From: Pampus argenteus
Taxonomy: Eukaryota > Chordata > Actinopteri > Scombriformes > Stromateidae
Length of the DNA: 64,000 nucleotides
NCBI GenBank assembly: GCA_036937835.1
Contig: CM072875.1
Coordinates: 21,922,501-21,986,500 of the forward strand
Direction of reading: 5' to 3'
Position 1 is the stretch's first letter, and each line of letters starts with the position of its first letter. Shown here piece after piece: positions 12,766 to 22,830 of the stretch. A program made the translations under genes and the position numbers. Below the pieces are notes generated by a model. The model ran no database searches. It was not told where the DNA came from and saw nothing but the letters and a program-made list of their open reading frames with translations.

Positions 12766-12995
12766 CCTCCCTCCCTCTCCCCCTCCCTCCCTTCCTCCCT
12801 CCCCCTCTCTCCCTCCCTCCCTCTCTCTCTCCCTCCCTCCCACCCCCCCCCTCCCTCCCTCCCTCCCTCCCTGTCCCCCCTCCCTCCTCCTCCCCCCCCC
12901 TCTCTCTCCCTCCCTCCCTCTCTCTCTCTCTCCTCCCCCTCCCTCTCCCCCCTCCCTCCCTCCCTCCCTCCCTCCTTACCTCCCTCCTCCTCTCG
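12766..12995. repeat. (CCCT)n-rich polypyrimidine tract
   Basis: About 230 bp of nearly uninterrupted C/T on the plus strand, mostly CCCT and CT units, with very few purines. Overlapping long open frames on both strands here are low-complexity artefacts. A short C-rich relative follows at 13122-13147. Confidence 0.95.
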
Positions 12996-13921
12996 GCTTG
13001 TTGCTGCATTGAATAGATTCACCCCACTCTGGTCCCTGAGCTCACACAGTAAACCAGCAGGTGATTCACACGTGACGCAGTCTAATTGGTGCACAAAGAG
13101 CAGCGTTTTCAGCTGTGAGATGCACCCCCCCCCTCCCCCCTCCCCCCTCTGTGGCCCACGAAGCAGCGAGGTAACAGGAGCCTTCAGATGCTGCTCTGTC
13201 TGTCCGATGATCAATAACCCCGAGCGCTGCGGCGGCTGATGGCTTCACAACAAACCCGGCAGAGAATGTGAGCTTCAGAGGCGCCCGTGACAAAGGCTGA
13301 GGAGAATAAAGAAGGCCAGCTAGCTGCAGACCAACAAACCGCAGCGAGCGTGATAGATGACGGCCGCAGAATTAAAACTCAGCAGCACTGAATTATGAAT
13401 CACCTCTGGCATGGAAATATGGTTCAATCAATTCCTGCAGCATAAATACGTATGAAGTCGCCCTCCGCGGGTTAAGTTGTCATGTTGAATTCATCGTCTT
13501 TATCTTCAGGCTCATAACAACAGTTTTACTGTATATGCATTAAAAAGAAAAAGGTTAAAATTATGGATATTCTGGGTAAAAAAAATCATAATTACAGTCA
13601 CAAAAACTAAAGATGACTCCAAAAACGAATAAACAATAACTGATCTTAATTATACAATATGTGTAAGTTGACATTTATGTGGAAATTAAATGTTTTATCT
13701 CAGATGTGAATATTTTCTGGCTTCTTCAGTGGTCTCTGATAATAAACGTCATGTTCGGCTTTAAGAAGCAGTGAAAAGACGTTAATGTTAATAAAAGTAT
13801 AACTGTAGTATGACATCACACACAGATCTACGTATGAACCAGATCAGAGTTAAATATGTGACCTAAATACTTTATTCGTCACATTTCAGCCATTTCATGT
13901 GGTCATGTAGTCTGTCGGTAC

Positions 13922-13924
<3 letters not shown>

Positions 13925-13980
<56 letters not shown>
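13925..13980. repeat. (GT)n microsatellite
   Basis: Uninterrupted GT tract of about 28 units. Confidence 0.95.
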
Positions 13981-13984
<4 letters not shown>

Positions 13985-14473
13985 ATATAAAGTGCTTCTG
14001 GCTCCTGGCAGCTTAGAAACACACACGGCTAAATCACCACGTGTGTATTTAGCATTTTGATGAGCTGTATTTCTTTAATCAGGGCTGTATTTCACAGGGA
14101 GAAACAATCGCAGCAGCGTGGAGGCCGAGTCGCTCTAAATCTGACAAATGAGGCCTCCGCATTTTCACCGCCTTCATAAACCGCCATTCACGTCTAATCT
14201 ACAGAGTCATCGACGCATGCAGGATCGCCTCGCACAACTGACAGCACGCACATTAAAGCCAATGTCACAGAAATCATTTTCATTTTCTCAGTGAGGGGGT
14301 GGAGGGGTGGAGGGGGTGGAGGGTTGTGGCCAAGTCTTAATTGTTCCTTTGGTTCGACGGCCAAACGTCCACGAAGATCAGGACGTGTTAACCGGACCGA
14401 CGCGGTGCGGCGCAGAGATGCTGTCAGGACGTGTCAGCCATGTTTGTCTCTGTGCGGGTGGCTTTGCTTCACC

Positions 14474-14516
14474 TCGTGTGTGTATGTGTGTGTGTGCGTG
14501 CGTGTGTGTGTGTGTG
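14474..14516. repeat. (GT)n microsatellite
   Basis: GT tract with GTAT and GC interruptions. Confidence 0.9.
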
Positions 14517-15935
14517 GGCTGCCTGAACACGGAGATAACAAACCCTGAAAAGTCGTTCTTCTGCTTCACTTCATATGGAAGTAATAATTACCGGCAGCAT
14601 TTCTCTCTGTAATCACTCCCACGGTACAGATGAGGAAATATCGGCCGTTTATTCACATTATACAAAACAAAGTGAACCTGAAACCTGAAAACTGTTCAAC
14701 ATAAATCTGGATCTTTGATAAAACGTAGACATTAAAAGACTAAAATAGCTTCAAAGTGGGTGAAAAGACTTCATGCTCACATTTTAGTTACCTGCAGATG
14801 AATCAACTACAACAACAAACAGTTAAAACAATCAAACAACAACAAACAACTACAACAATAAAACTGGCTTCGTTCTAGTTTTTAGAGCCTTTACTTTATT
14901 AAATATTTTACTGGCTTTGTAGATTTTATTATGGAGATTTAAAGTAAAGTTGGACTCATCAAAGTCTGTGTAGGTTAAAAAGTCATCAAAGCGCCTGACC
15001 TTTGACCCCTGACCTGACAGTGGAAGAGGAAGCGAGGCATCACGTTCCTACTAATAATCTGAAGATCAAAGAGGATCAATCAAGATTTACGTTCTGAGAG
15101 CGAACTTGATCTGAGGCTTCGGCTCTGAGTCAGATTATCCCCGTTTGAAGTGCAAACATCAGTGTTTGATGGTGAGTTAGAGGACGACGGGGTGTCGGCT
15201 GCGTGTGCACCTGAGGGCCTTTAGGCTACAACACACCTGCAGAGCTGCAGGATCACCTTTCTGTTCATCAGACACATGTAGCGCGGCGCCGAGGCTGCTG
15301 CCACAAACTCCTCAAATATCCACGAGAAGCACGCTGTGGTTTTCGGTATTCACGGGTTTCTTTTCAACCAGACGAAACTTTTTATATTCCCAACACAAAC
15401 TTGCCAAATTGATTGATTTTAAAAATGTATTTTCCAGGCTGTGAGCAGAAACTTTTCTTTTCCTTCAAAGCGAAAGAGAAAAATCAAAACTAAAAAATAT
15501 TCTCACCTCTCTTCTACAAAGTCAAACTCATTCATCCATAAACATCCTTGAAATGACACTTCTTCCATTTTAACCAACACAGATTAGAAAAACACGCTTT
15601 ATAATACCTGCAAGAGAACAGATGAATAGAGTCTCTTTCTTCTCTCCTGCATAAAGAAATGTGAAATTTATGACACTAATATCTTAGAAGGAAGCATAAG
15701 ACATGTATTTATGATCCAGGTTATCTGTTAATGAGGCTCACCAGGCCCACAGTTCATTACCACCGTTTCCTTAAAGGAAAGTTGTGCTTTATTTGAACCA
15801 TAAGTGTGGCTGTTGTGGCTCTATGTGTCCTGTTATCAGGGGAAGCTCCGTCCGTCAGCCCCCTCCTGCTTTTTACTGTAAGACATGATTGTTACACGAA
15901 TTGTACCTTATATATCGTCATTTTAGTCATTTAAG

Positions 15936-16262
15936 TCCCTCTTTTTGTTCCTATACTTCCACCACAGCTCAACAGGGAAACACAAAGAGGGAATTTGATG
16001 CTAAACAGACTGTAAATGTGTCAGATATCCACTTGATATGACTAACTCACACTGATGAAGCCTCAGAGAAGCTTCACATCTACTTTAAATGACTGTGTGG
16101 ACACACTGTGGATTTTAACCTCCATCACTGACACTGAAAGCACATTTGAAGCAGATCTTTGAACAGCCAGTATGAACAGGAGCAATGATTACAGTCACTG
16201 TTCATATGGACACCTGACTGATGCTTTAACACACTGGAAACATGTGAACTGGTCCTTTAAAA
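15936..16262 (+). repeat. Dispersed element family 1, copy B
   Basis: It shares about 100 bp near-identically with copy A. About 165 bp further on it has a second block (ACCTGACTGATGCTTTAACA and following bases), which in copy C directly follows the first. Copy B therefore carries an insertion between the two blocks, or copy C a deletion. Confidence 0.75.
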
Positions 16263-17479
16263 ACCAACAACAGTCAGATATCTACAGACAGCCCTGTTTC
16301 ACCTAAAGAGCACCTTGACTTTATGGCTCGTTTTTATCCTCGAGCTTTAATTAAACTCTGAGAACCGAGGCCAATTCAGAAGGTCCACAACCAGCCAGTT
16401 GACAAACACCTTTTATTGCCTCATGAAAGACAATTAAAAGCGCCTGTCACCCTGTAGCGCTGCAGATAATTGGTTTGCCCTAAACTCAGCCAGCAAAACC
16501 GGTCGGTGGATAATTCCTTCTCAGCTGGAGAGGAGAAAGTGAGCATCGCATCTCACATTCACAAACCTGTCAGACACACTCAGTCCTGGCTTTTCATTTT
16601 TAAGATGCTCTGACTCAAAATGATCAAGCAAAAGAAGCACCTTGACTTCACAGTGCATTTTATTCCTGAGGCGCAATTAAAGCCAAAACAACATTTATAA
16701 GTGAATATCTCTTCCTCAAAAAGCTTGACATCTCGACGCAGGTTTCCTGAGAGTCTTTTAGCTCAGTCACACGTAGAAAGTCGAATAAAGCCGGCTTGTG
16801 TCTCCAGACGGAGATCTATGACATCTGATAAATTGATAAATAAGTTTGAAAGTCTGAAAATGAAAACAATCTGTGGGTTTGAAACTGTGAAATTAACTCA
16901 ACATCTTTCTCCAGACCTTCTGAAAAGCGTCTGACTGATGCCGGCAAAGTCTCAGGAGGCTTCACCTGCGTTTGGTTGTGTGGAGGCATAAAGGTGGTGT
17001 CAGTGATGTAAGCGATGGCACGCCGCGAGCAGGTGATGGTAGCGAACAGAGAGTTGAGTTGTGACACCGCAGAGTCTCCGGAGAGGAGGATGACTGATGC
17101 AGCCGCGGGGAGAGTTTCTAGTTCTCCACAAACAAACAAGCTTCTGGACAACAGAGTATAAATATATGTTCATGGATAAATAAGGTTTTACTGCTCAACG
17201 ACAGACAGAAACTGGCTTCTGAATACATATTTCAAATTGATGGTAAAACTGAAATAAAACGTGGGTTTCATGGTGTTTCTATGATGTGAATATACAGAGA
17301 GACTATAATAATGAGTCAGTTATGAGGTGCTTGTTAAACACATACAGCTTATAGACGTGATGATGCTTTTTACAACACGGTTATTGTTTTTGGCTCTGTT
17401 CTGCTGAATGTTCATGTCTACACCAGACACATTTCTTCATGGTTAAAGTAGCGTCCAGACGCTGTGATGTGATCCAGTA

Positions 17480-17690
17480 GAAGAAGAAGCATTCAGGTCC
17501 TTGACTTAAGCAAAAGTACCAATACATCAGCAAAAGAAGAGCTGTCAGATAAATGTAGTGGAGGAGAAAGTAAAATACATCCCTCTGAATGCAGCCGAGT
17601 GAAGTGTAAAGTAGAATCACATGTTAATACTGTAAGTAGCTGTACTTTAGTACAGTACTGGAGTAAATGTACTTGGTTAAGTTATTTTAA
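17480..17690 (-). repeat. Dispersed element family 4 (29-bp-unit element), single-unit copy
   Basis: It contains AGCTGTCAGATAAATGTAGT, then one unit-like segment (GAGAAAGTAAAATACATCCC TCTGAA), then ATCACATGTTAATACTGTAA and GAGTAAATGTACTTGGTTA. These flanks match the elements at 44704-45720 and 54395-56012, where the unit is tandemly expanded. Orientation is as in the 45-kb copy, opposite to the 54-kb copy. It resembles a MITE; no coding capacity is seen. Confidence 0.65.
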
Positions 17691-18008
17691 ACCACTGTGT
17701 TCATCAAGTTTGAATGAGGTCGTGTTAACTTGAACACTGCAGCTCAACTTCTGTTCATTTACCTGCTGATTTCCCAGCAGGTAAATTAATCATCCCAGAC
17801 AGCGTCCCGCAGCAATGCCACGATTACCCACAACTCCCTCTGCTTCTCACCCTCATATGTCCTGCAGGAGTTGTCTACCGTCGCTCCCTTGTTCCCTCAT
17901 GTCACCATCAGCTGTGTAAACTGTAAACAGTGTCAACAAGACACCATCTGCAGACATTTTAATAACACCTTGTATACTTGTGTGTGTATGTGTGAGTTTC
18001 CTTCAGCC

Positions 18009-18270
18009 AGATGTCACGAAGGTCTGACGTCGCGAAGGTGCGACGCCACGAAGGTACGACGCCACGAAGGTACGACGTCACGAAGGTGCGACGTCGCGAA
18101 GGTACGACGCCACGAAGGTACGACGCCACGAAGGTACGACGTCACGAAGGTGCGACGTCGCGAACGTACGACGCCGCGAAGGTACGACGTCACGAAGGTA
18201 CGACGTCACGAAGGTGCGACGTCGCGAACGTACGACGCCGCGAAGGTACGACGCCACGAAGGTACGACAT
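18009..18270. repeat. CpG-rich 16-bp minisatellite, about 16 units
   Basis: The unit is CACGAAGGTACGACGC, with GTCA/GTCG variants. Each unit holds three or four CpG dinucleotides, in strong contrast to the AT-rich surroundings. Several units contain GACGTCAC, close to a CRE/ATF site. Both long open frames across it encode Arg-rich periodic peptides and are judged spurious. Confidence 0.92.
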
Positions 18271-18652
18271 CCGCACCTGTAAAGACGCTAACAGAAGCTA
18301 ACAGCACAGCACAGCTGACATGACACAATGGTGTTTAAGTTCAACTGCAGAAACATTGTGATTATGTTTTATTTGTTTGTGTATATCTGCATGACTTCCT
18401 CAAAAGGAAAAAAACATGCTCATAAACGTGCATCCGATCTGAAGCCTCAGTTGCTCAGATTATTGATGATGTTGTTGCTAAGGTGGTTGCTAAGGTGTTT
18501 TCAATGTGTTGTCATGTTGTTCACTCTCATATTTCAGATGTGATTCAGCTCCAACATGTACAGATGGATGTGAGAAGTTGAGATTTGGAGTAAAGAAGGA
18601 GAAACAGAAGTGAAATCCTGCTACTATAGTTTGTTTACGGAGGAAGCTTCCT

Positions 18653-18703
18653 GAAGCTGACCAATCAGAACAGAGCGGGCTCATCAGGAGGCGGGCCTTA
18701 AAG
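18653..18703 (-). repeat. Dispersed element family 2, copy B (inverted core)
   Basis: Reverse complement of the 50-bp core at 9778-9828, from GAAGCTGACCAATCAGAACA through TCATCAGGAGGCGGGCCTTA AAG. Surrounding sequence is only weakly similar. Confidence 0.7.
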
Positions 18704-19398
18704 TGACAGCTACAGACGTCTGCTATCCTCACGTCTATCTAACTACACACCACCGGACCTTTCACTTTCAAACTTGTAGTCTTCATCTCCAACTGACTCA
18801 CTGGAGACACAGGAGGCTTTATACTCTACTGTCTGTGAATCTTCTCATCCAGGTCATTGTATATCATGAATGGTCATGGTGATTACACCCTGGTGATATC
18901 AGAGGTGAGAGCCGGGTGGAGGCTACATCACTTCAGCGTTATTGGCGGTGCAAAAACAAACAGAAAAAAAAGCACTTGAAGTCCCCAGTCTGAAATGCCT
19001 GAAGATGGCGCTGAATATCAAACCCAAACTCCAGACTTCAAATCGTCCCCTCAGAAGCTCACTGCTGACATTGGAAATCTATATGTTTATCTATACGTTT
19101 CCACAGTGTATAGTGCCGCCATAATACCAGTGAATAATGGTCTGCTATAAATGCTTCATGCTTCTCCAGGGCAGCATTTTCCCTTCGAACCCTGAACACA
19201 GAGCCAAAAGCCATTTCGTTCATTTTCTCCTGTGACAGTAAAAGCCGTCCTTTCTTCTATGTTTTTCTTCAACAACAGTTGCATGAAGCAGTGAATGTGT
19301 GAATAAAACTTGCTCAATAACTAAATATATAATATAAAGGTATTTGTTGTGGTTAGTGAGTCTGCAGTAGAGCGCCAGAGAGGACGATGCTGACACTA

Positions 19399-19424
19399 TA
19401 TATATATATATAGAGAGAGAGATG
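19399..19424. repeat. (TA)n/(GA)n microsatellite
   Basis: Short TA tract joined to a GA tract. Confidence 0.9.
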
Positions 19425-19707
19425 CAAACACTGTAAGCAGCAACAGAAAGGCTATTCAACGCTTCATTAATAAAACAGAGAGGCGGGTTGATCCACACAG
19501 TGACATCTGACACTCATTTACATGACTGCTGGTTTTTTCTGTTAAATATTTAATAAAAGCTCCAAAGAAAAAGAACAGTTTAATGATATAATGAATTAAT
19601 GAATATTTGAAATTAACGCAGTGAAAACATGACTGTAAATATTCTCAACAATAATCTGTCAGATGTAACATATTCATCTTATTTTCATTTTTAGAAGTTT
19701 ATTCTTT

Positions 19708-19890
19708 AGAGCTGCAACGATTAGTCGATCAATAGAAAACTGATCATGACCTGATAATTAATAAATGTTTTTATTTGTCAGACGTGACATGAACTGAATC
19801 ATTTGACTGTTGTTTGGACAAAGTGAAGTATTTAAACACGTCACCTTTGACCTTTGACCTTTTTCACTATCAATTAATCGAGGAAATGAT
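19708..19890 (+). repeat. hAT-type MITE-like element (GCAACGATTAGTCGAT family)
   Basis: It begins AGCTGCAACGATTAGTCGAT and ends near CACTATCAATTAATCGAGGA, giving imperfect inverted ends typical of a very common fish non-autonomous hAT element. Related fragments occur in slc39a6 introns at about 34586-34690, 35498-35545 and 39066-39120. Assignment to hAT rests on recall of the family's end sequence, not on a search. Confidence 0.6.
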
Positions 19891-20170
19891 CTCCACTTTA
19901 TATACACTATTTTATACAACTTCATACTTTTCCTCCAAAAGAAAAATGTTTAACACACCATCTCTCAGTAAAACACTGTAAATATATAATGTTTCACTTT
20001 ATAATCAACCAAAGGCATTAAAAGTCACATGATATTAATAGAAAAATTAATATATATTAATGTTGAGCTGCAGTGTCATCATAAAGTCACTAACGAGCTC
20101 CAGCAGGAACACACACCATCACCACTATAGAAGATGAAATATGTTACAGCTCCAACAAGGACATATACAA

Positions 20171-20201
20171 GATATATATATATATATATATATATATATC
20201 T
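20171..20201. repeat. (TA)n microsatellite
   Basis: TA tract flanked by short AGATAT/ATATCT inverted ends. Confidence 0.9.
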
Positions 20202-20393
20202 TCTATATGGTAGCATATTAACGCCACTATAATTAGTCTCTTAAATGAGACGCTATAAACTCAGCAGTGAGAAGCACAGATGCACTAAAGTGGAGAAAAC
20301 AGCCAACAGAGAGCAGAAGTCTTCATCAGCTGCTCATTTCTCCACATTATGTAGATTCACCATAAAGGTGTTTATATGAAAAAGGTGTGTTAC

Positions 20394-20544
20394 CTGTGCA
20401 GTCCTTCCCTTTGCCTTTGCACTCCCCGCTCTGTGGGTAATAAGACGCCCGAGCCTCCGGCAGGTAGAGCAGCAGTGACAGCAGGCAGGCGGACACCAGG
20501 TACCGGACGACCCCGCCGGGACACCTGCCAGCGCCTGACACCAT
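20394..20544 (-). CDS. tmeff1: Tomoregulin-1 (TMEFF1), coding exon 1 with signal peptide
   Basis: The first coding exon starts at the ATG at 20544-20542 and ends at a GT donor at 20393-20392, leaving one base of a split codon that joins exon 2 in frame. The translation begins MVSGAGRCPGGVVRYL, continues with a leucine-rich core (ACLLSLLLYLPEARAS) typical of a cleaved signal peptide with cleavage near residue 34, then a short Cys/Gly/Lys segment (GECKGKGKDC). TMEFF1 has a comparable GKGK segment before its follistatin domain. I chose this start because the hydrophobic core follows at the usual distance. The frame stays open upstream to about 20991 without a stop, so an N-terminally longer form cannot be excluded. 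Confidence 0.85.
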
Positions 20545-20960
20545 GACGATGATCCGTCCTCGAATCACTTCAGGTGGAAACAATTCAGCGTAATCCCGGG
20601 AAAAGAAGCACGAAGAGAGCCGAGACCAGTCTGCGGTGAAGATGGAGGAATGTAGGCGTTCAGAAAGCCTGGGAGGCGGTCCGGTTGGTCCAGGCAGGAA
20701 GCAGAGAAGGCAGCGGCAGCATCCTCGGTGTCCGGCCGTCGTTTTCTGCTTTATCTCCGGCAGCTTGTATCGGCTGGATGTTACTGTGATAACCAGGAGC
20801 AGCACGGAGCAGCAGCTGCAGCCGCAACAAAGAGATCCGGACTGAGGAGAGGAGAGGACAGACAGGCTGGTCACGTGAGAGGATGCAACACGCCCCGGAC
20901 GCACGCGCGACACACGCACGCACACCTTAAACAACAAATGCAGCCCACAGGAAGGTGTGT
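20545..20960 (-). promoter_or_regulatory. tmeff1: tmeff1 5' UTR and probable promoter
   Basis: GC- and CpG-rich sequence immediately upstream of the tmeff1 start codon on the minus strand, with no obvious TATA box. A perfect palindromic E-box octamer TCACGTGA sits at 20871-20878. This is a good match to USF/TFE-type bHLH-ZIP sites, about 330 bp upstream of the ATG. The transcription start is inferred to lie roughly between 20820 and 20880; nothing in the sequence fixes it exactly. Confidence 0.5.
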
Positions 20961-21110
20961 GTGAAGACAGAGACAACAAGGTGCCACACATCTGAAGAAA
21001 TCTGCTTCATGCCAGTTTAATGTTTTTATCAAATGAGTTAAAGACAGGAAACAAGGAAATGATGAAATATGAGGTTTTATACACAACGCTGAGTCTAAAG
21101 CTCTGTGTAC

Positions 21111-21523
21111 AACCATGACACGGTGGTGATGCCCGTGTACAGCCATGACACGGTGATGATGCCCGTGTACAGCCATGACACGGTGGTGATGCCCGTGTAC
21201 AACCATGACACGGTGATGATGCCCGTGTACCGCCATGACACGGTGATGATGCCCGTGTACCACCATGACACGGTGATGATGCCCGTGTACCACCATGACA
21301 CGGTGATGATGCCCGTGTACAGCCATGACACGGTGATGATGCCCGTGTACCACCATGACACGGTGATGATGCCCGTGTACCGCCATGACACGGCGATGAT
21401 GCCCGTGTACAGCCATGACACGGCAAAGATGCCCGTGTACCGCCATGACACGGTGATGATGCCCGTGTACAACCATGACACGGTGATGATGCCCGTGTAC
21501 AGCCATGACACGGTGGTGATGCC
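21111..21523. repeat. 30-bp minisatellite, about 14 units, upstream of tmeff1
   Basis: The unit is CCATGACACGGTGATGATGC CCGTGTACNN, head to tail with no spacers and few substitutions, mainly in the last two bases. Because 30 is divisible by three, several frames stay open on both strands with a 10-residue period. These are tandem-repeat artefacts, not evidence of a protein. The array lies about 0.25 kb upstream of the presumed tmeff1 promoter. Confidence 0.95.
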
Positions 21524-22020
21524 TTGCTCACAGGCCTCTCGGTCTTTATTGTTGTGGGGAGTCTTTCTTTTCCGCAGTCTGTGTGGGATCTTAAAGAGCC
21601 TCCTTGATCTTTGGCTCAGAGAAATAAATCATCGAGGAGTTTTTCATTTCTGCTCCTCTTCTTTAAACTGCTCCAGGAAGTTAATCAGCAGTGTCGTTTG
21701 ATAGGGCCCGGAGGCGCTGTTAGCCGCCGGCGTGGAACCAACCATGGCCAACAGCACCGCAGAGGACTCACCGCCGCCGCCGCTGCTGCTGCTGCTGTGA
21801 TGGGGACAAGGTAGACTAACAGCTGTTGGATGAAAGGTGCCAAATGACTCCACCAGTCTGTCTTGGTGGAGCGCCAGTGTCGCCCAAAATAGAGCTGTCA
21901 TCCAGTCTGAGGTGTGTAAATATTAATCCAGTCAACACGGAGAGTTTAATGAGTCGCGTTGGGACCAAACCACCAACGATCCTGAAATGATGAACAGATC
22001 CTTGGTAATAGTCTGATCTG

Positions 22021-22290
22021 TCAGTGTGTTGGTCTCATAGTGATGAACCTGCAGAGACTCTGCAGCTCCTCGTCTTTCACATCATTGTTTATCTGCTACT
22101 TTACTGTTCTGGTTCACTTTCAGCTAAATTATAGCTGTAAAAATCCACTGAACACAACCTGCTCAGCATCAAGCAGCCACAGACACAGTTACTGTAGAGC
22201 AGCTACAGACACAGTTACTGTAGAGCAGCTGGTGAACATAGTGCAGCATTCAGACGTTTCAGGAGTCGGTAGAGAGCAGAGAGTGAATAT
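22021..22290 (+). repeat. Dispersed element family 3, copy A
   Basis: It starts near GTCAGTGTGTTGGTCTCATA and includes TATAGCTGTAAAAATCCACT, a duplicated CTACAGACACAGTTACTGTA segment and GTCGGTAGAGAGCAGA. A second copy in the same orientation lies at 49131-49390. No coding potential. Confidence 0.75.
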
Positions 22291-22350
22291 TTAGACTCGT
22301 TTGCTTCGTTATAGATGTAACTTCAAGGTCAGAAGATGCCGTTCATTCAC

Positions 22351-22425
22351 TAGATGCTGAGAAGGCATTTGACTGGCTGGAACGGAGATATCTACGGCCT
22401 GTATTTCAACACATTGTCAGGATCA
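22351..22425 (+). pseudogene. LINE reverse-transcriptase relic (fragment)
   Basis: One frame over these 75 bp reads DAEKAFDWLERRYLRPVFQH. It matches the conserved core of non-LTR (L1/Tx1-like) reverse transcriptases, whose typical form is DAEKAFDRxEWxYL followed by a short hydrophobic helix. Nothing before or after continues the domain, so this is a decayed insertion remnant. Confidence 0.6.
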
Positions 22426-22648
22426 GACAGACAACTGGACACACAGAGCAGACCAGAGACTGATGGGTGGAGAGAGGCGGTTTATTGGTGGAGCTCAGGT
22501 AAAGTCCAAAAAACAGGTGAAAGTCAACAACCAACCAGGCAAGGAAGAGTTGAAGAACAAAACCAGGTTCCAAACACGAGGAAGAACGCCAGAAAACTCA
22601 AACGAACACAAACAATCTGACAAAGACACACACTGGGAAGAACAGACA

Positions 22649-22686
<38 letters not shown>

Positions 22687-22830
22687 GAAGGAGCTAACGA
22701 GACACAGGTGAAAACAATGAGTGATCAGAAAGAGTAAAGACAACTAGAATGAACACAAACAGGAATTGAAGAAAACTAAAACAATAAAACAGGAAGTCAA
22801 ACACAACTAAAATAGGCCTGACATACATGG
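22426..22830 (+). repeat. Repetitive segment next to the LINE relic, with (CA)n
   Basis: A-rich, stop-poor sequence including GTTTATTGGTGGAGCTCAGG and AATAAAACAGGAAGTCAAAC and a CA microsatellite at 22649-22683. Its composition and phrases resemble the 3' portions of fish retroelements, but I cannot assign a family. It could equally be a separate insertion. Confidence 0.4.

Larger units (their letters stand above)
2048..20393 (-). other. tmeff1: tmeff1 intron 1 (18.3 kb)
   Basis: A long first intron between the signal-peptide exon and the first follistatin exon. It is filled with microsatellites, at least four minisatellites, polypurine/polypyrimidine tracts and several dispersed repeat copies, listed separately. 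I see no convincing exon in it on either strand. The longer open frames (for example 3446-4099 and 12729-13214) are produced by repeats or dispersed elements. The stretches 10.8-12.3, 13.3-13.9, 14.5-17.4 and 18.8-19.7 kb are non-repetitive and unassigned. They could contain conserved enhancers, which cannot be judged without other species. Confidence 0.75.

Noticed and set aside
12713..13214. Arg/Gly/Glu-rich and Pro/Ser-rich frames of 89-161 codons
   Set aside because: They are produced by the polypyrimidine tract; composition is purely that of CCCT/AGGG repeats.
20871..21531. Long open frames on both strands (up to 211 codons) over 20.9-21.7 kb
   Set aside because: They are created by the 30-bp tandem array, whose unit is a multiple of three. 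There is no domain, no splice context, and the frames coexist on both strands.
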